A stretch of DNA of 52,876 nucleotides from Iningainema tapete BLCC-T55 (GCF_014698965.1 NZ_JACXAE010000119.1:1-52876); one strand, 5' to 3'. Numbered from the stretch's first letter, positions 34,678 to 43,368 are shown. Numbers and translations: made by a program. The notes: generated by a model not told the origin, from the sequence alone.

Positions 34678-34786
34678 GAGGTCTACCTGTTGATTGCAAT
34701 TTTATGTTTAGGATACTATGAGTGAGGGGAGTCGGACGAGTTTCTAATAGGTTACTATAAATTTGAGTACATTGCCAAAATAAGCC

Positions 34787-35116
34787 ATGTCAGAAACAGT
34801 ACAGTACATTACAAACCAACAGGGAGAGAGAGTCGGTGTACTGTTGGATTTACAAACTTACTATCAGTTAACAAACGCATCAGTAGAGGATGCGGAACTC
34901 TTAACTGGCTTAAGCTTAGATGAACTGCAAGCCTTAGCAGAAAGTATGTTGTCTCTAAAAGCTCAAGCTCAATTAGACGATTTGCTAGCGCGAAATGCGG
35001 AAAATCAACTATCGGTTGATGAAACTGCCACTTTAGATAGTTTATTAGCACAGGTTGACCAACTCAACATTCTTAAAACTAAAGCAAGGTACATATTAAG
35101 CCTTGAAAGCGTCTGA
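34787..35116 (+). CDS. Antitoxin-like protein (Phd-type fold suspected)
   Basis: The 109-aa product starts MSETVQYITNQQGERVGVLLDLQTYYQL, resembling Phd/YefM-type N-terminal strands, followed by acidic Leu-rich helices. A toxin partner is not evident. It lies divergently between two DUF2281-like genes, and the first copy of the same segment (34398-34449) is reduced to its start. Confidence 0.6.
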   Translation: MSETVQYITNQQGERVGVLLDLQTYYQLTNASVEDAELLTGLSLDELQALAESMLSLKAQAQLDDLLARNAENQLSVDETATLDSLLAQVDQLNILKTKARYILSLESV

Positions 35117-35182
35117 GCGGGATTGGTAATTATAAATCAACTGTATTTAGAGCGCAAGGAACAACATCTCCTCGTATAATCT

Positions 35183-35392
35183 CTACCACTTAATTTCCCC
35201 ACGATCCAAACGATTTTCATAGTCTTCTAAATTTGTTAGGTAGTTAGAAAAATCTGAGTCAACCATCTCCAATGACTCAGTAATATTATCTTTGTGCTTC
35301 CACAGTAAGAAATCAATAAAATCATTTACCTCGTCAATCAAAGGCTCTGGAAGAAGATAAATTTTAGCGATGGTTTGATTATGTACAGTCAT
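35183..35392 (-). CDS. DUF2281-like antitoxin, copy 2
   Basis: This is a paralogue of the gene at 34468-34677 (MTVHNQTIAKIYLLPEPLID ... LEDYENRLDRGEIKW). The DNA at and just beyond the stop is nearly identical in the two copies. It converges on the 34787-35116 gene. No toxin gene is adjacent. Confidence 0.65.
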   Translation of the reverse strand: MTVHNQTIAKIYLLPEPLIDEVNDFIDFLLWKHKDNITESLEMVDSDFSNYLTNLEDYENRLDRGEIKW

Positions 35393-35635
35393 GATGTCTA
35401 CTTGTAGGTTGTAATTATATTTTTAGCATATTCGATGCGATCGCTATATTGTTACCACAGCAAATTACCTCAAAATTTTCAAGACGGAGTATTAGGTCAT
35501 TTGGGGTTTAATCATTAATTAGTGCTGGCTCACTTTAACTTTTGCCGCTAGGGCAAAAATTTGTAATAATAAGTAAAGTGATAATAGTTGATAGAAGATT
35601 AAACCCAATCAAATTGATCTGAGTAGAAGAAACCT

Positions 35636-36058
35636 ATGGATGAACTTCAGTGTGCGGTAGCATATCAAGAACTTGTGGAAATCCTCAATGAGTTTGAATT
35701 AGGGTGGTTAGCACTTCAGGTTGCTGATGTCATCAAGGGAGGAAAAACAGTTGTAGTGCATCAAAACGGTCAAAAACATTCTCATTTGGAAACAAAACTC
35801 TATACTGAACAAGAAAAACTCTTTCTCCTAATTGATGCAATAGAACGAGCTTTAGTGGAAACTGCGGCGATGGAAACAGAAATTTCTGAGTTCTTAATTG
35901 CACAAAACTTGGAGCCAAAAATTATTCGTTCAGATGGTAGGCAGGAAACGGTGCGTGATTATAGTCCCTCTATTGTCCATTCCCGGAAAGAAAACGCCGA
36001 TGCGTTAAAAGAATTGCTTGAAAAACTGCGTCGGGATGCTCTAGCTCATGTCGATTGA
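35636..36058 (+). CDS. Partner protein of a PD-(D/E)XK gene, 140 aa
   Basis: This helical, acidic protein (ECQCAVAYQ-like N-terminus; KENADALKELLEKLRRDALAHVD C-terminus) has no recognised domain. It overlaps the next gene by 11 bases and lies in an island of nucleases and antitoxins, so it is probably the regulatory or specificity partner of the nuclease-like protein. This is inference from overlap and size. Confidence 0.6.
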   Translation: MDELQCAVAYQELVEILNEFELGWLALQVADVIKGGKTVVVHQNGQKHSHLETKLYTEQEKLFLLIDAIERALVETAAMETEISEFLIAQNLEPKIIRSDGRQETVRDYSPSIVHSRKENADALKELLEKLRRDALAHVD

Positions 36059-36725
36059 TGCTAGATTAAAGCAAGGAATTAGAAGTCGCCTTGCCGGAAG
36101 CATTCAGCATGCATTTACTGATGAAAGTAAGACTTCAGATATTTATGAAGAATACATCTTTAATATTATTCTCAGTGCTGCTAAAAATGAAGGAGCTTCG
36201 ATTTCTTTCTTAGATGCTTTTGGAAATACACCGCAGTCTTTTCAGTTTCGCCGCAGCCCAGGTCAAATTTATGCTACCGATGAACCCTACACCCATGCAA
36301 TACTAGAATTTTTTGGAACTCCATTGTTAGAAGTTCATGTAGGGGTAAGGGTTCAGGGAATTTCTCAGGTAGCCCATGAGTGCGATGTCTGTGTTCTTTA
36401 TCAAGATGAGGCTCATGTTTGTCGAACCACCAGACGTGAACCGGACTGTTCTAAGGTGATTATTGCTGTAGAGTGCAAGCATTATGAATCAGAATTGAAT
36501 CTTGATTTAGCTCGGTCTTTTATTGGTTTAGCTTCTGAGTTACAAGTTGAAGGAGATTGCTACTTTGTTTCCAATACCTCAAGTGTATCAGTTGCTAAGT
36601 TACTAACCATTCGCCGTCTAAAGTGGGAGCATAACGTTACTCCAGGTTCGCGGAATGATATCAATAGGCTGAGGTACGCTTTTCAAAGTAACTTTAAAGA
36701 TGTTAAAGCAAGATACGGAATTTAA
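36048..36725 (+). CDS. PD-(D/E)XK nuclease-like protein, 225 aa
   Basis: The product has a core of ECDVCVLYQDEAHVC (Asp113) followed by VIIAVECKHYESEL (Glu142-Cys-Lys144), the D-ExK spacing of restriction-like nucleases, and then helices ARSFIGLASELQVEGDCYFVSN. Length is larger than Uma2 proteins and the family is not recognised by name. The upstream 140-aa gene overlaps it. It could be a defence nuclease; no methylase is adjacent. Confidence 0.65.
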   Translation: MSIDARLKQGIRSRLAGSIQHAFTDESKTSDIYEEYIFNIILSAAKNEGASISFLDAFGNTPQSFQFRRSPGQIYATDEPYTHAILEFFGTPLLEVHVGVRVQGISQVAHECDVCVLYQDEAHVCRTTRREPDCSKVIIAVECKHYESELNLDLARSFIGLASELQVEGDCYFVSNTSSVSVAKLLTIRRLKWEHNVTPGSRNDINRLRYAFQSNFKDVKARYGI

Positions 36726-36764
36726 GCCATGCTACTCCTCTCACCATCGCTTACGAGCCAATGA

Positions 36765-36926
36765 TGGAAAACGTTTCAGGCGCAACCAAAACCAGAAAAA
36801 AGGAATCACTGGGGTAGTCGCTTACTAGCAGGAATGACGATTAAAGGAAAGACGAAAAAGTCACTAGGGCAAATGAGTTTACCTTGGGATAACCAGAAGG
36901 TATCTGAACTTACAGAAGTACATTAA
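36765..36926 (+). pseudogene. Unidentified open tail in a 330-base gap
   Basis: A 54-codon frame without start encodes NHWGSRLLAGMTIKGKTKKS and LGQMSLPWDNQKVSELTEVH, which looks protein-like rather than random. I do not recognise it. It may be the decayed 3' end of a lost gene. Nothing else is seen between 36726 and 37055. Confidence 0.25.
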
Positions 36927-37055
36927 GTAGCAGAAAAATTTATTAGGCAAACTGTTTTCACCCTTCAGTAGCAGGTATGGATCTCTCAAACGCTGATTGT
37001 ATCGTAGAAAGAGTAGCTGTAATAAATCTTGACAAAATTCTAAACAGCTTAAATG

Positions 37056-38684
37056 CTAATCTTTACAAGTCTCGATGCGAGAGAAGAAAACCCCCTCCAT
37101 AAAACCCATAAAACCACCTACGGGGAGGTGTCCCTTTGGTGCTGAGGTATCATATGTTACATTTTTCTCCTCTCCTTCCATTTTCCACCCCACGCCTTCG
37201 GCAAATTTTGACCAGGTTTCTGAATCGTATTTGCCATCTAGCTTTCCGCTGACTTCTAAGTATATTTTCTTTTGAATGCTGAATCCAAAGCGCCCATTAC
37301 TATATTTTACCCATAATTTGTCTATTGTGCGCAGATCGGTGCAGGGAAAATTCAAGAGTTCTTCTTCCCTAATCCAATCATGTTCCTTACGACCTACAGC
37401 TTGAAGCATCACTAAATAAGTTTCATAATCAGCTTCTTGCCACTTTCCAGCTGCTAGCAAGTCGCGCAGTTTAGTGTAGTCTACACCTTTTTCAGAACTA
37501 AGGTCATCTTCGGTAGTAGAGGGTTCAGGTATTAAAACCGTCCCCGCCTCTCGCGACAACGACGTGCCCCCCGAATCTCGGGGGGTTGGGGGGATCAACA
37601 ACCGCAACTCAATTGGGGCAATGTCTTCATCTCTGAGTTGCAAACTTTGCTGTAACCGTTTCAAAACCTCTTGTGTGTGATGGCTAAGAGTGCCTTCTTC
37701 ATCCTCATAAGCCTCTATCAGTGCTTCTTCGTATTCCTGAAGATTCTCCTGATATTTGCGCAAAGGCTCTAAAACTTCATTCTCAATTTGGGTAGCCTCT
37801 TGCTGCGACAAACCCAGTTCACTGTGCCGACGCTTCAAAAAACGACGACTTACACGGGAAACTTGACCATTTTGAATGCACCGCTCTACTTCCTTACGAT
37901 ACTCCACTTTTGGATCGCCTATAGGAGCTTTCGCTAACTGAATTTTGTAACCTTCTCTCACGGCAAAAATCCCCGGCTTCATCGCAGGTGCTGCTTCCTG
38001 CACTTTCTTGCGGGCATACTCATGCAGTTCATCCACCGAAATCACACCATCGTTGTCAGTATCCGCAGCACCTTTCTCGATTCCTTCCACAAGATAGCGT
38101 GTATAAACGGATAAGTCTGACCCCTGTTGTTCAAAAGAATACTCAATAGCAGTAGAAGAAGTGAGAACTGCACGTCCTTCTACTTCCTCTTGATTTTTAG
38201 TCTTTAATAGTTGATTATTAATATCCAGGCTGCCATCATCCTTCGCCCTCATACCTTCGGCAAACGCTCCACTGAAGCAACAGTCAAGAATAATTACCTG
38301 TTGTCGAGAGCGGCTATTTTCCATTACCTCATGTACCAAGTTGGCAGCCACAGCTGTAGTTCTCACCAGTTCTCCCTGAGAGTTTTTGCGTGTTAGGCGA
38401 GTTGCCAAGTAAAGCCTGCCTCTGTCATCTTTAATACCATGACCGGAAAAATACAGTACTACAAAGTCATCTTTTTTACGATTAGAGAACAACTTCTCGA
38501 TCGCCTCTTCCATCTTTTGCCGTTCGGGATTTTTCAGCACTGTGATATCAAAAGAGGCAAATCCTCCCATTTCTGGATGCTGCAAAACTCGCTGCACGGC
38601 ATCAACATCTTTGATAGCCGCAGGTAGTAAGCTCAAACCTTCTTCATACTCACTCACTCCAATTAGCAAAGCAACTTTCGCCAT
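37056..38684 (-). CDS. Caspase-like protease with EF-hand and GUN4 domain
   Basis: The 542-aa product joins a caspase/metacaspase domain (1-210) to an EF-hand loop (208-219), a helical region (260-360), a linker (365-400) and a GUN4 domain (401-540). Catalytic residues are His82 in YFSGHG and Cys136 in LDCCFSGAF. The loop Asp208-x-Asp210-x-Asp212-Gly...Glu219 fits a complete calcium-binding loop. GUN4 domains bind tetrapyrroles and regulate magnesium chelatase in phototrophs. The combination suggests calcium-controlled proteolysis coupled to tetrapyrrole status, as inference. A 127-aa EACC1-like gene lies upstream, 9 bases away, on the same strand. Confidence 0.85.
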   Translation of the reverse strand: MAKVALLIGVSEYEEGLSLLPAAIKDVDAVQRVLQHPEMGGFASFDITVLKNPERQKMEEAIEKLFSNRKKDDFVVLYFSGHGIKDDRGRLYLATRLTRKNSQGELVRTTAVAANLVHEVMENSRSRQQVIILDCCFSGAFAEGMRAKDDGSLDINNQLLKTKNQEEVEGRAVLTSSTAIEYSFEQQGSDLSVYTRYLVEGIEKGAADTDNDGVISVDELHEYARKKVQEAAPAMKPGIFAVREGYKIQLAKAPIGDPKVEYRKEVERCIQNGQVSRVSRRFLKRRHSELGLSQQEATQIENEVLEPLRKYQENLQEYEEALIEAYEDEEGTLSHHTQEVLKRLQQSLQLRDEDIAPIELRLLIPPTPRDSGGTSLSREAGTVLIPEPSTTEDDLSSEKGVDYTKLRDLLAAGKWQEADYETYLVMLQAVGRKEHDWIREEELLNFPCTDLRTIDKLWVKYSNGRFGFSIQKKIYLEVSGKLDGKYDSETWSKFAEGVGWKMEGEEKNVTYDTSAPKGHLPVGGFMGFMEGVFFSRIETCKD

Positions 38685-38693
38685 TTTGCTACC

Positions 38694-39077
38694 CTAATTG
38701 TTGTTGAGAAAATCCAAGGCTTTTTGCATAGCAAAATCAAACTCTTCTTTACTACTTGCTTCTACGGTGATTTCCCTACCGTCAGGAGCCTTCACTGCGA
38801 TCTTAATTGGTTTGTTACCCAGTCGTTCGCTCAAAAACCCAAACAATTTTTTAATATTTGCCGGACTCACCTCAGCCATCAACAGTCCTGTCAAAAAGCT
38901 GACAAACCCTTTGCTTCTGGTTGGTGGATTAGGATCGGACACCCGGTTAACTTCTTCCACCTCCGCCAGTTCCTTCATTTGCGCCTGAAGCTTCTGCACT
39001 TCCTCATCTTTTTCTTCATCATCCAAGTCTGGGTTAATAAAGGTAATGGTTAGTTTAACGTTGGATGTATCTGTCAT
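38694..39077 (-). CDS. EACC1-like conflict-system component
   Basis: The 127-aa product has an N-terminal strand (VKLTITFINPDLDDEEKDEE), a helix (VQKLQAQMKELAEVEEVNRV), a Gly/Phe/Leu-rich middle (GFVSFLTGLLMAEVSPANIKKLFGFLSERLGNKPIKIAV) and a helical C-terminus. This matches effector-associated constant component 1 proteins (EACC1) described in predicted NTP- or protease-dependent bacterial conflict systems, where they accompany caspase-like effectors. The downstream caspase-GUN4 gene is 9 bases away, supporting the pairing. The function of EACC1 is not established. Confidence 0.75.
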   Translation of the reverse strand: MTDTSNVKLTITFINPDLDDEEKDEEVQKLQAQMKELAEVEEVNRVSDPNPPTRSKGFVSFLTGLLMAEVSPANIKKLFGFLSERLGNKPIKIAVKAPDGREITVEASSKEEFDFAMQKALDFLNNN

Positions 39078-39182
39078 AAAAGAAAAATATAGTATTTACA
39101 CTTATGAAAATTCTACAGTTATGAGATCAATGCGATCGTTTTCAATTCCGGAATTTTCAAGGCAAAGCCTTTAAGATACATC

Positions 39183-39545
39183 CTACAGTGAATCCAGAGT
39201 ATCTGATGGGTCATCCAAATCTACAAGGGCTAGTTTTACACACGCACGAACACTCCTCCAATCACGTTCTGATAGATGCCCAATAAGTACTAAATTAGCC
39301 GAGGGTGGTAGAGTAACGATGAAACTGCGGAAAACAGATGCAACTCGTAAACCTGCTTCAGCCCAATCTTGCAATACATAGTCAGTAGTACCTAGAGCAG
39401 TTGTCTGAGTAGTGATCAGTCCAACTATCAGATCAGGACGAGTTACGTGATAAGTGGCTGATGACAGAGCTACAGCAGGGCGACGTTTAACGCCAGTGAC
39501 ACCAGGAAAATCAACTGTCAGCACATCACCAGGATTGAATGTCAC
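39183..39545 (-). CDS. PemK/MazF-family toxin
   Basis: The 120-aa product begins FNPGDVLTVDFPGVTGVKRRPAVALSS, the MazF/PemK beta-barrel pattern, and has DLIVGLITTQTTALG and VRACVKLALVDL later. Such toxins are mRNA endonucleases. The upstream antitoxin gene overlaps it by 4 bases. It lies between the EACC1/caspase unit and the HTH-like gene. Confidence 0.75.
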   Translation of the reverse strand: MTFNPGDVLTVDFPGVTGVKRRPAVALSSATYHVTRPDLIVGLITTQTTALGTTDYVLQDWAEAGLRVASVFRSFIVTLPPSANLVLIGHLSERDWRSVRACVKLALVDLDDPSDTLDSL

Positions 39546-39766
39546 TCGTCAAATATCTCCTCGTTTGGGAAAAGCGTAGCTGCGTACTGTAAGGAAAAGT
39601 TCGTTATATCAAGTTGATCTTGCTCAGTCCAAGTATCACTTTGGTCAATCACAGAAAAATTTTGCTGAACCAGATCGTTAAGGATAAGAGTTGCCAAGCG
39701 TAGTCGCTCAGTCGCTGATAAATTACAAATAATTTGCGTATAAATTTCTTGAGCAGTAGTTAGCAT
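39542..39766 (-). CDS. Antitoxin of the PemK/MazF pair
   Basis: The 74-aa product (MLTTAQEIYTQIICNLSATE ... LFPNEEIFDE) is a helical, acidic antitoxin-sized protein upstream of the PemK/MazF toxin with a 4-base overlap. The family is not recognised by sequence; the assignment rests on the pairing. Confidence 0.65.
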   Translation of the reverse strand: MLTTAQEIYTQIICNLSATERLRLATLILNDLVQQNFSVIDQSDTWTEQDQLDITNFSLQYAATLFPNEEIFDE

Positions 39767-39848
39767 AGTAAACCCTCCTGTCCCTCATCCTAACCTGAAG
39801 TGTGTTTTCTTAGTGCGGCACTGTGTCAAATACACATTTGGCTAAATA

Positions 39849-40334
39849 TTAACCCTTGCCGTTGGTGTTAAAGTCCTCTATTATTGGGGCATCTGTTGGT
39901 GAAGCTGCTACTATTCTCAGGTTAAGGTCAACTATTATTTTATTGTTATCAAAACTTATATTAGCTTTCTTTACTAATAACTCTACTAGTGACTCATCAC
40001 TTAATTGAACTTGATTAGATAAGTGAGTTTTATATCCTGCTTCTTCAAGCCATTCTGTAATATTTCTCCAGTTTTCTACTTTTTCATCGCCTTTATCTAT
40101 TAGGCTTTTAACATACTTATACAAAGTATTACAAAGGTCAACTTCAACTCCTTTGACGTTCTTATTTAGCCTTGCTGCTATTTCAGCCGGACTGTAACCA
40201 TAAAGCAACCCGCGCAAGTGTAGTTTCTCAACTGGTGTCAGGCGCTTTCCCTTTGCGGATGCGAGGTCTGTGTATAGCGTTTCTAAGTCCCAGTTGTTTG
40301 CAGCTTGGGCGAACTGCTCGTCAGTATAAGCCAT
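39849..40334 (-). CDS. HTH-like protein with sensor-like N-terminus
   Basis: The 161-aa product has an N-terminal segment LTPVEKLHLRGLLYGYSPAEIAARLNKNVKGVEVDLCNTLYKYV, an HTH-like helix arrangement often found at the N-terminus of large cyanobacterial STAND and NB-ARC signalling proteins. Its C-terminal strands are IIVDLNLRIVAASPTDAP. As a stand-alone protein in a conflict island it could be an adaptor or repressor. There is no enzyme domain. Confidence 0.55.
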   Translation of the reverse strand: MAYTDEQFAQAANNWDLETLYTDLASAKGKRLTPVEKLHLRGLLYGYSPAEIAARLNKNVKGVEVDLCNTLYKYVKSLIDKGDEKVENWRNITEWLEEAGYKTHLSNQVQLSDESLVELLVKKANISFDNNKIIVDLNLRIVAASPTDAPIIEDFNTNGKG

Positions 40335-40627
40335 TGTCGGGTACGTTGAAAATTCCTAACGCAATCCTAACCTGCTTCCTAACGTTTGTTAAGGGATGGC
40401 TAGTTAAAACTAGTTTAGTATGATTAATAACTCTAAAAAAAATAAATGCGTAAAATTACGTTAAAAGCACTATCTACAAAATGTCGTTAGAGAGTGGCGC
40501 TCAGTTGATTAAAAAGCCTTGATTAGTAAGTAGCGATGATAAAGCTAGCGCGACCACTACTGCACCTAGTTAAGCTTGCTTAACTAGCATTTATTAGAGT
40601 GATAAAAATTATACAAAGGAGTATTTG

Positions 40628-41530
40628 ATGGTTTCTTTTTACCCTGGTCAAAAAGCCAATGAACTTGCCAAAGCTGCTCAAGAGCGATCTGAACGTGCTC
40701 TCGAACAGTTGAAAAAAGAGGAAGCAGCCACAAACAAATTGGCAGAAGAGTATGGAGAACTCCAACTTAGTGTTATAAAAGATACAATTAAGCGCTTTGT
40801 TGACTTCCTTGAGCGCACTGGTAGAAAGGCTTCTGAAAGTGAGAAGCGACTTTTAGAGGGAATGGATTTTTCCGTTCAGCAGATTGAAGAGTACAAAGCG
40901 GCGGCTATAGGAGCAGAACAATATTTTATGGCTGGTGCTAAAGCGGCTGGAGCAGCAGCAGCAGGTTATGGCGGTGCTATCACTGTTGCTACCTCAATAG
41001 GAGTAGCAAGCACTGGAACAGCTATCTCAAGCCTCAGTGGAGCCGCAGCTACGAATGCAATGCTGGCATGGTTTGGCGGTGGCGCGATCGCTGCTGGTGG
41101 CGGCGGTATGGCTGTTGGTGCTGCGGTACTAGGCGGTATTACTGTTTTACCAGCTTTGGCAATAGGGGGCTTTTTTGCAGCTCGTGAAGGCGAGAAAGCC
41201 ATGACAAAGGCGCAGGAGTATGAAGCCAAAGTCAATAAAGCGATTACTGAAATTAACGCTGCCAAAGACTGTTCGCAAAAAGTTAAACAGCGGATTATTG
41301 AGTTGAGAGGTGTGTTTGAATCTCTTAACACTCGCGCTATTGAAAGTTTGAACAAACTTGAATCTCAAACTTTTGATTCCAAAAAGGATGCTGAAAAATT
41401 TCAACAGCTAGCAATTCTTATCAAGGGACTTGTAGAAATTTTGAAAACTCCAGTGTTAAATAGTGAAGGGAAGCTGAACCTTGGCACTGTAACCGTTCTA
41501 GAGAAATACCGCAATCTACCAGGTAAATAG
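40628..41530 (+). CDS. Coiled-coil protein with glycine-rich membrane hairpin
   Basis: The product (300 aa) has a charged coiled-coil N-terminus (ELAKAAQERSERALEQLKKEEAATNKLAEE), a central hydrophobic Gly/Ala-rich region (about residues 105-195: GAAAAGYGGAITVATSIGVA, GGGAIAAGGGGMAVGAAVLG) and a second coiled coil. This is the plan of proteins that insert a helical hairpin into membranes, such as some pore-forming toxins and apolipoprotein-L-like proteins, but there is no recognised family. AAGGAG lies 6 bases before the ATG at 40628; an earlier TTG at 40625 is rejected. The next gene starts 2 bases after the stop and the third about 40 bases later. Confidence 0.7.
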   Translation: MVSFYPGQKANELAKAAQERSERALEQLKKEEAATNKLAEEYGELQLSVIKDTIKRFVDFLERTGRKASESEKRLLEGMDFSVQQIEEYKAAAIGAEQYFMAGAKAAGAAAAGYGGAITVATSIGVASTGTAISSLSGAAATNAMLAWFGGGAIAAGGGGMAVGAAVLGGITVLPALAIGGFFAAREGEKAMTKAQEYEAKVNKAITEINAAKDCSQKVKQRIIELRGVFESLNTRAIESLNKLESQTFDSKKDAEKFQQLAILIKGLVEILKTPVLNSEGKLNLGTVTVLEKYRNLPGK

Positions 41531-41532
41531 AC

Positions 41533-41940
41533 ATGACGGCAAAAAAAGTTCCTGTAGAAGTATTGGGCGCTGGAGTAGATGCTACTCAATGCTTACGCGC
41601 TGTTGTTGAAGCTTACAGCGAGTACAAGATAGTTGCAGAAGAAGAACGGACAAAGCGGCGTGGTATCGAAGCTTGGGAAAAAACAACAATTGCCCAGATT
41701 AAAGCTAATCGCGATGCTCTGATCAAGTATCTTGAAAGCTCGTTTAATGAACGTGCCAATAATTTTCGCTTTCTGTTTGAAAAAGTCGATCTGGCAATAG
41801 CAACTGGTGATAACAACCAGTTAACTTTAGCCCTACATTCAATTACAGAAATAGCCAAATCCAGCCCGTTCAAAGACCTCGCTGATTTGACATCAGTTAG
41901 AGCAGCCCTTGATGATCCTGACCATGAATGGACGTTTTGA
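41533..41940 (+). CDS. Small helical middle protein of the cassette
   Basis: The 135-aa product is acidic and helical (YSEYKIVAEEERTKRRGIEAWEKTTIAQIKANRDALIKYLE). It has no membrane segment. It lies 2 bases after the membrane-hairpin gene and before the TPR gene, so it may bridge the two or control the first. The family is not recognised. Confidence 0.65.
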   Translation: MTAKKVPVEVLGAGVDATQCLRAVVEAYSEYKIVAEEERTKRRGIEAWEKTTIAQIKANRDALIKYLESSFNERANNFRFLFEKVDLAIATGDNNQLTLALHSITEIAKSSPFKDLADLTSVRAALDDPDHEWTF

Positions 41941-41979
41941 AGCACTTTATTTGAAAGAGAACAAAGATAGGTAATTAAA

Positions 41980-43284
41980 ATGAGTTGGGAAACTGTGGAA
42001 TCCGCTCTTGGAGCAGCTCATGATCTTTCTGACAATGATTTTGCCAAAGAAAATTCAACGGGGTCTATTTTAGGAGGAGGTGCAGCACTAGCGGCTGGTG
42101 TAGCTCTGGGTGTTACTAGTCTCCCTTTAGCTGTTCCTTTACTTCTTGCTGGGGGTGTATTTGCTGGTGCAGGAGGGGAGGCAGCAGTTAAGAATGCAGC
42201 TAAGGGCATTGGATCTGTTTTTGGAAATGTAGCAAAGGGAATTGGAGGAATTATAGATGTCTTCAAGAGCGATGAGGACTTTTTCAATCGAGGAGTAGAG
42301 AGACTTCAAAACCGACAATATAAAGAAGCTGTTGAAGATTTCACTCAAGCTATTACAATTAATCCTCAACATGCCGATGCCTATTTCTTAAGGGGCTGTA
42401 TCCGCTCTGATACAGGCAACCGTCAAGGAGCGATCGCCGACTACACCCAAACTATCAAGCTTGATCCTGACTATGTTGATGCTTATCGGAATCGAGGGCA
42501 TATTTTAACTGCACAGGGCGATTATGAGGGGGCAATTTCCGACTATACCCAAACTATTAGGTTAGAACCAAGTGATACTGACATTTACTTTAAGCGGGGA
42601 AGAATATACCTTGAACTAGAAGATTATGAGAGCGCAGTTGCAAACTATACTCAAGTTATTAAAATAAACCCTGACTGTGTTGAAGCCTACTTGCTTCGAG
42701 GCTGTGTCTACTTTGATTTAGAAAATTACCAAGATGCTGTTGTAGATTTCACTCAATTCATCAAAATTCAGCCTCAAGATTATAACGCCTATCGTCATCG
42801 TGCTGAGGCTTATATTGCACTACAGAATTATAGCGGTGCAGTAGTAGACTTAACTCAAGCCATCAAGATTGTTCCCGAACACAGCGATGGTTACTTTAGA
42901 CGAGGATATGCCTATGCATCTTTAGAAAATTACGATAGCGCTATAGTAGACTTTACCCAAGTGATCAAGATAGAACCAAATTGTGCTGATGCATTCTTTA
43001 TGCGAGGTTGTGTTTATATTGAGAAGGGAAACAGACGGGAAGCTATCGCAGACTACAACCAAGTCATTAAAATTGACCCCAACTATGCTGATGCTTATGT
43101 TCAACGGGGTTCTATCTATAGAAACAATGGAGATAAAAAGAAAGCAATAGCTGATTTTCAAAAAGCAATAGATATTTTTTCTAAAGAATCTATGCTGGAT
43201 GAAGTTCAAACTCTTCAACGCGAAGTCAGAACTCTTCAGCAAGAAATTAAAGATACTCCTTGGTGGCAAACACGAGTGTTTTAG
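41980..43284 (+). CDS. TPR protein with N-terminal glycine-rich hairpin
   Basis: The 434-aa product begins with a Gly/Ala-rich hydrophobic hairpin (about residues 25-75: GGGAALAAGVALGVTSLPLA, VFAGAGGEAAVKNAAKGIGS), echoing the first protein of the cassette. Nine TPR units follow from about residue 103 (pattern AYFLRGCIRSDTGNRQGAIADYTQTIKLDPD), then a short coiled coil. TPRs bind partner proteins. The shared hairpin style suggests both ends of the cassette meet at the membrane. Confidence 0.8.
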   Translation: MSWETVESALGAAHDLSDNDFAKENSTGSILGGGAALAAGVALGVTSLPLAVPLLLAGGVFAGAGGEAAVKNAAKGIGSVFGNVAKGIGGIIDVFKSDEDFFNRGVERLQNRQYKEAVEDFTQAITINPQHADAYFLRGCIRSDTGNRQGAIADYTQTIKLDPDYVDAYRNRGHILTAQGDYEGAISDYTQTIRLEPSDTDIYFKRGRIYLELEDYESAVANYTQVIKINPDCVEAYLLRGCVYFDLENYQDAVVDFTQFIKIQPQDYNAYRHRAEAYIALQNYSGAVVDLTQAIKIVPEHSDGYFRRGYAYASLENYDSAIVDFTQVIKIEPNCADAFFMRGCVYIEKGNRREAIADYNQVIKIDPNYADAYVQRGSIYRNNGDKKKAIADFQKAIDIFSKESMLDEVQTLQREVRTLQQEIKDTPWWQTRVF

Positions 43285-43368
43285 TAGTCTGTGGGTGGAA
43301 AGCGGTACTAGATGCAAATAGTGCTAGACAATGGGCGAGCTAACTGATTACGCTTGTGGCGATCGCCC

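Noticed and set aside
40966-42372. Minus-strand Pro/Ala-rich frames opposite the hairpin genes
   Set aside because: They mirror Gly/Ala-rich coding sequence on the plus strand and have no ribosome-binding sites.
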